From: Conus ventricosus
Lineage: Eukaryota; Mollusca; Gastropoda; Neogastropoda; Conidae
Direction: 5' to 3'
DNA length: 64,000 nt
Assembly: GCA_018398815.1 (NCBI GenBank)
Contig: CM031611.1
Location: forward strand, 48,484,963 to 48,548,962
This document shows positions 61,091-64,000 of the stretch, in pieces (position 1 is the first letter of the stretch; every line of letters begins with the position of its first letter). The position numbers and the translations under genes are program-made. The notes under the pieces are model-generated. The model made no database searches and was not told the origin of the DNA. It was given only the letters and a program-made list of their open reading frames with translations.

Positions 61091-61860
61091 CAGGCATGAA
61101 AGTGACCAGCAGTAAAATAAGCTGAAAAATCGGTGGGGGTCTGGGGGCAGAGCCCCTGAAGCTTTTTTATGAAATAAAAGGCCTAAAACTGCAAATAAAC
61201 CCAGACCTGGTTACCCCTCAGAAATTCTATGTGTAGGTTTTGGGTCAAAAATGTGTACAATTGTGTGTAAAATGTGTAAGCTTTTGCAGCGCAAAGTAGC
61301 TGCGTAGGAAACAATACTGAATGCATTCCAGACATTAGAAACACTGAAAATTTATTACTATAAAAGATGTATTTTCATGAAATGCATTAAATTGGCTTCT
61401 TTAACAATCAATGATTGTCAAACTAATCCAAGTTCCTTGCCAGTATCCTCTGATGGGCAAAAGCCTTTGCTCAGGAAATTAACAAGAACATTAACTGATG
61501 TGAATTTTCTTTTATAACACTTTAAAATAACTCTCTCTTCACTTTTTACTGTACTGATGGACATAACTGGAAAACTGGAGCTTTTTGCCCCTCTCCGCGA
61601 GTAGTCTGATGTTCCAGTCTCTCATCAGAAGTGCCTGCAGAACTCGACTTCACAAAAAAGCTTTGAATGTTCATTGCCTACCGTTTTCCAGAATCACCGT
61701 TTCCCTTGTGGCTTTTGCTACCGATGTGCCGCTGAATGTCAAAGCGACCACTGTAGCAATCGCGATTTGACGACAAGTTACATGTGGTGCTGTGTGCGAA
61801 CGTATCGCCCTTCTTTGACGCAGTAACAGACCTGTTTACCCCCAGAGATCGAAAAGAGTA
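61091..61860 (-). pseudogene. BED-zinc-finger remnant of a hAT-like element
   Basis: The minus-strand reading from about 61860 to 61680 gives KKGDTFAHSTTCNL and then GRFDIQRHIGSKSHKGN. This is the spacing of a BED finger (x-x2-C ... H-x5-H), but the first cysteine is replaced by Ser. It then meets a stop. The left flank has CAGGCATGAAAGTGACCAGC at 61091, which could be a hAT-type terminus, and a GGGGGTCTGGGGGCAGAGCC hairpin near 61136, but I found no matching right end. The pattern resembles the finger at 62497-62959 on the same strand; they may be related insertions. Confidence 0.55.
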
Positions 61861-61933
61861 TACTGATGTCCCAAAAAGAGTACAATTGCTTCCAAAGGAG
61901 TACAACCACAGCCCACACAGATTTAGACATGAA

Positions 61934-61962
<29 letters not shown>
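61934..61962. repeat. (TA)n microsatellite
   Basis: About 14 TA units. Confidence 0.95.
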
Positions 61963-61964
<2 letters not shown>

Positions 61965-62083
61965 AAGGAAACATCACCAGCACTACACCACATCCAACAC
62001 TCATTGATCTACTGCTTCAACGAGTTGTAATAGGCTGACTTGATTGAAGCCAAATTGTCCTCTGACAACTCCCTGTCTGCATC

Positions 62084-62242
62084 CAGGCAGCTGCCTGGTT
62101 TTCCTTTGAGGACAAGGAGGGCCTCTGTAGTGTCCTGAAGCATGGATGATCGTCCTTCTGTGCAGGCAGCTGCCGGGTTTTCCTGTGAGGACAAGGAGGG
62201 CCTCTGTAGTGTCCTGAAGCATGGATGATCGTCCTTCTGTGC
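62084..62242. repeat. Two-copy tandem repeat, 79-bp unit
   Basis: Copies start at 62084 and 62163 with CAGGCAGCTGCC and end with CGTCCTTCTGTG. They differ at only about two positions, so the duplication is recent. Confidence 0.95.
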
Positions 62243-62496
62243 ACGTCGTGCGAACCATGGAGAAAATCCTGATCATCTGATCATTTTTAAAAACAAATGG
62301 AATGAACTTGTATTTACAATTATTTTAAAAATCAGAAGTGAGAATCCATTGCTTCCTCTTCTTCTTTCATTGTAGACAGGTCATTATTTTTAAAAAAATC
62401 TTTTTTTTTTAATTCCACTTTTCTGTGTGTGTGAGGGTGTGTGTGTTGTTATTATGGGTCTAGATAAACATCACAAAGTGACAAGTAACAACAAAC

Positions 62497-62959
62497 CTGT
62501 GGCGATTTTTGAATCCGGGAAAATTCTTGGCAGTGCTTTTGTCAATGTATCGGCCGTCGACAATGACAAATTCAGTTCTGCAACAAGGCCGCATAGCATC
62601 GCTTCGGCTCTCGTCACCTGGTTCTGAAGGGACGACGAAGACCGCTGGCAGAATGCAGTCAAAGTTGGGGTCTTCCTGGCTGATTTCTCCAATGCCTTGT
62701 GCGAGGCTGTTTCACAATGTTTCTTACAGTCGTAACGACCACCATGTCCCAAGGAAAAATCGGACTTGCAGATTTTGCAGTGCGCAAAATGTGACCCTTT
62801 CGCCGATAAACAAAGCGATGGAAACGCTGCTTCATATTCTCGCTTGAAGACTTGATTATACACTTTCTTCTTTTCCTTTGTACTCGATATCACACGGGCA
62901 TTGTCTTTTTCATCCTCGTCATCCGTTTCGTGATCCCGAAGTTGACGCTTGCTTGCCAT
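62497..62959 (-). CDS. BED-type zinc-finger protein, first exon (hAT-derived)
   Basis: I start it at the Met at 62957-62959 (MASKRQLRDHETDDEDEK), an acidic N-terminus; the frame is open further upstream, but that part lacks similarity. It reads VYNQVFKREYEAAFPSLC, then HCKICKSDF and KKHCETASHKAL, a BED finger with C-x2-C and H-x5-H intact. It continues with a Ser-rich linker and MLCGLVAELNLSLSTADTL, the helical segment that in hAT-related proteins precedes the catalytic domain. A possible donor (ACAG then GTTTGT) ends it at 62497. No catalytic exon follows to the left. It is either the first exon of a hAT-like gene now truncated, or a solo remnant; the finger itself is unbroken. Confidence 0.65.
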
Positions 62960-63241
62960 CTTGCTCAGTAATCGAAAAAACACGCTCTCAGAAATTAAGT
63001 TTCCGCGCAAAACATGGCCACCCAATTTGATGGGGCTAGCTAAACTTGAAGCTGATTGGATCACAGAAACGAAGCAGCCAATCAGAATTCGCCTTTCATC
63101 GCGGTAGTTGTCTCGGTCTTGTCTCGGTCAACCGACTGACTTTCGCACAAATCAAAGGGAACAAACCCAAAATAGACGCTGTGGCTTCAAAAAGCGTGAG
63201 ATTTTGACGTCCAGTCGTAAAACGTACAACTGAGCTTGAAA

Positions 63242-64000
63242 GATAAGATAAGATAATGTTGCTTATAGCCCAGCCGACCGCAGAGGGCCACATCAGGGCT
63301 GTCACCACGTTAAAATCAACTCACCAGTCATTTAAAAAAAAAAAAAAAAAAACCAAACTTTCACACATCTCGTTAAATGACATCGTCTACAAACGAACCA
63401 GAAACTTTGTTAAAAATCCTTCTTCCGTAAAATCTCAAATCAGATGAAAAATGTTAATTTCTCTCAAAAACCCAAGGATCACGTCAGGCGGGACATCCCT
63501 GAACAGGATCTTCATGGACTCCGCTGTAAAATGTTTGTGTCTCACATCGTGCAAGTCCCAACACTCTAAAAGAACATGTTTCATTGTGAGTGGCGCATGA
63601 CATGGAATGCACCACGGAGCCTCTTCACTCTTTAAAAGGTAAGAATGGGTAAAATACGAATGGCCGGTGTGCAGCCGGCACAGAACCGTTTCCTCTTTAC
63701 GACCACCCGACGTAGATGGGAGGAAGTCTTTAAGGTTTGGACGGATCTGAAAGAGTTTGTTATTCGTCTGTGTGTTCCAATCCTCCTGCCAGAGGTCTCT
63801 CACATAATCGTTAATTTTGGGTTTCACATCTGAGCAGGGATATAAGTGTTGGACAGTTTCTCTCTTGTGGCGTTCTTGGCTAAACGATCAACCATTTCGT
63901 TCCCGCCGATGCCAACATGGCCAGGAACCCAAGCAAGAGCAACGTTGCAACCGTCCGCCTTCAACTTGCTAAAAAGTTCAAAAAAAAGTAAAAGTTCTGG
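63242..64000 (-). mobile_element. 3' part of an RNase H-bearing LINE (copy 2), cut by window edge
   Basis: This shares the 3' end of copy 1 (30842-31446), including the TTATC-repeat tail, and extends further 5'. The extra part encodes ALAWVPGHVGIGGNEMVDRL, the end of an RNase H domain with its last catalytic Asp region. After a frameshift near 63838 come DLWQEDWNTQT, HSYFTHSYLLKSEE, and C-x2-C...H-x4-C (CIPC...HVLLEC) zinc-like residues. This post-RNase H region is typical of I/Jockey-group LINEs. The frame is otherwise open from 63827 to 63435, making it better preserved than copy 1. It continues beyond the window. Confidence 0.85.

Overview
The window is eukaryotic, from an invertebrate, and most likely a mollusc or another lophotrochozoan. 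The signs are split exons with GT-AG introns, a recognisable animal Dishevelled gene, LINEs, Tc1 and hAT remnants, a tRNA-headed SINE and very dense microsatellites. The phylum is an inference. Protein-coding content is sparse; nearly all long open frames are translations of simple repeats.

The one host gene I can support is Dishevelled (dvl), read on the minus strand from right to left. Seven exons are visible: 58587-58674 and 57763-57891 (PDZ), 54637-54860 (end of PDZ plus linker), 53857-53988 and 52813-52980 (DEP), 51202-51504 (C-terminal linker) and 24648-24904 (C-terminus, stop at 24648-24650). Every junction keeps phase. The DIX and basic-region exons lie to the right of the window. The last intron is 26.3 kb. 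Downstream of the stop there is 15.7 kb with no gene, ending at an AATAAA with a GU-rich stretch beyond it (8899-8904, minus), so a very long 3' UTR is possible.

Mobile DNA makes up the rest. By position: a Tc1-like transposase fragment (1-482); a 5'-truncated CR1/L2-type LINE (about 2468-4690); two 3' ends of one RNase H-bearing LINE with TTATC-repeat tails (30842-31446 and 63242-64000); a near full-length I/Jockey-type LINE inside the last dvl intron (44839-49988), interrupted at its 3' side by a 1000-N assembly gap (43839-44838); an internally deleted hAT element with perfect 11-bp inverted ends in a dvl intron (55437-56860); a SINE (58784 onward); and two further BED-zinc-finger remnants (61.7 and 62.5-63.0 kb).

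The most interesting object is at 32437-33206. It is a roughly 0.74-kb non-coding insertion with 79/80-bp terminal direct repeats and a 14-bp flanking duplication. It carries a complete type I hammerhead ribozyme (32924-32978, plus) whose tiny stem III is the palindrome AGGCCU. This fits a retrozyme-like or Penelope-related self-cleaving RNA element. A second, degenerate hammerhead-like core sits at 2250-2282 on the minus strand. Long poly(C)/poly(G) tracts (up to 84 nt) and recurrent 48-79-bp tandem duplications are further features of this locus.
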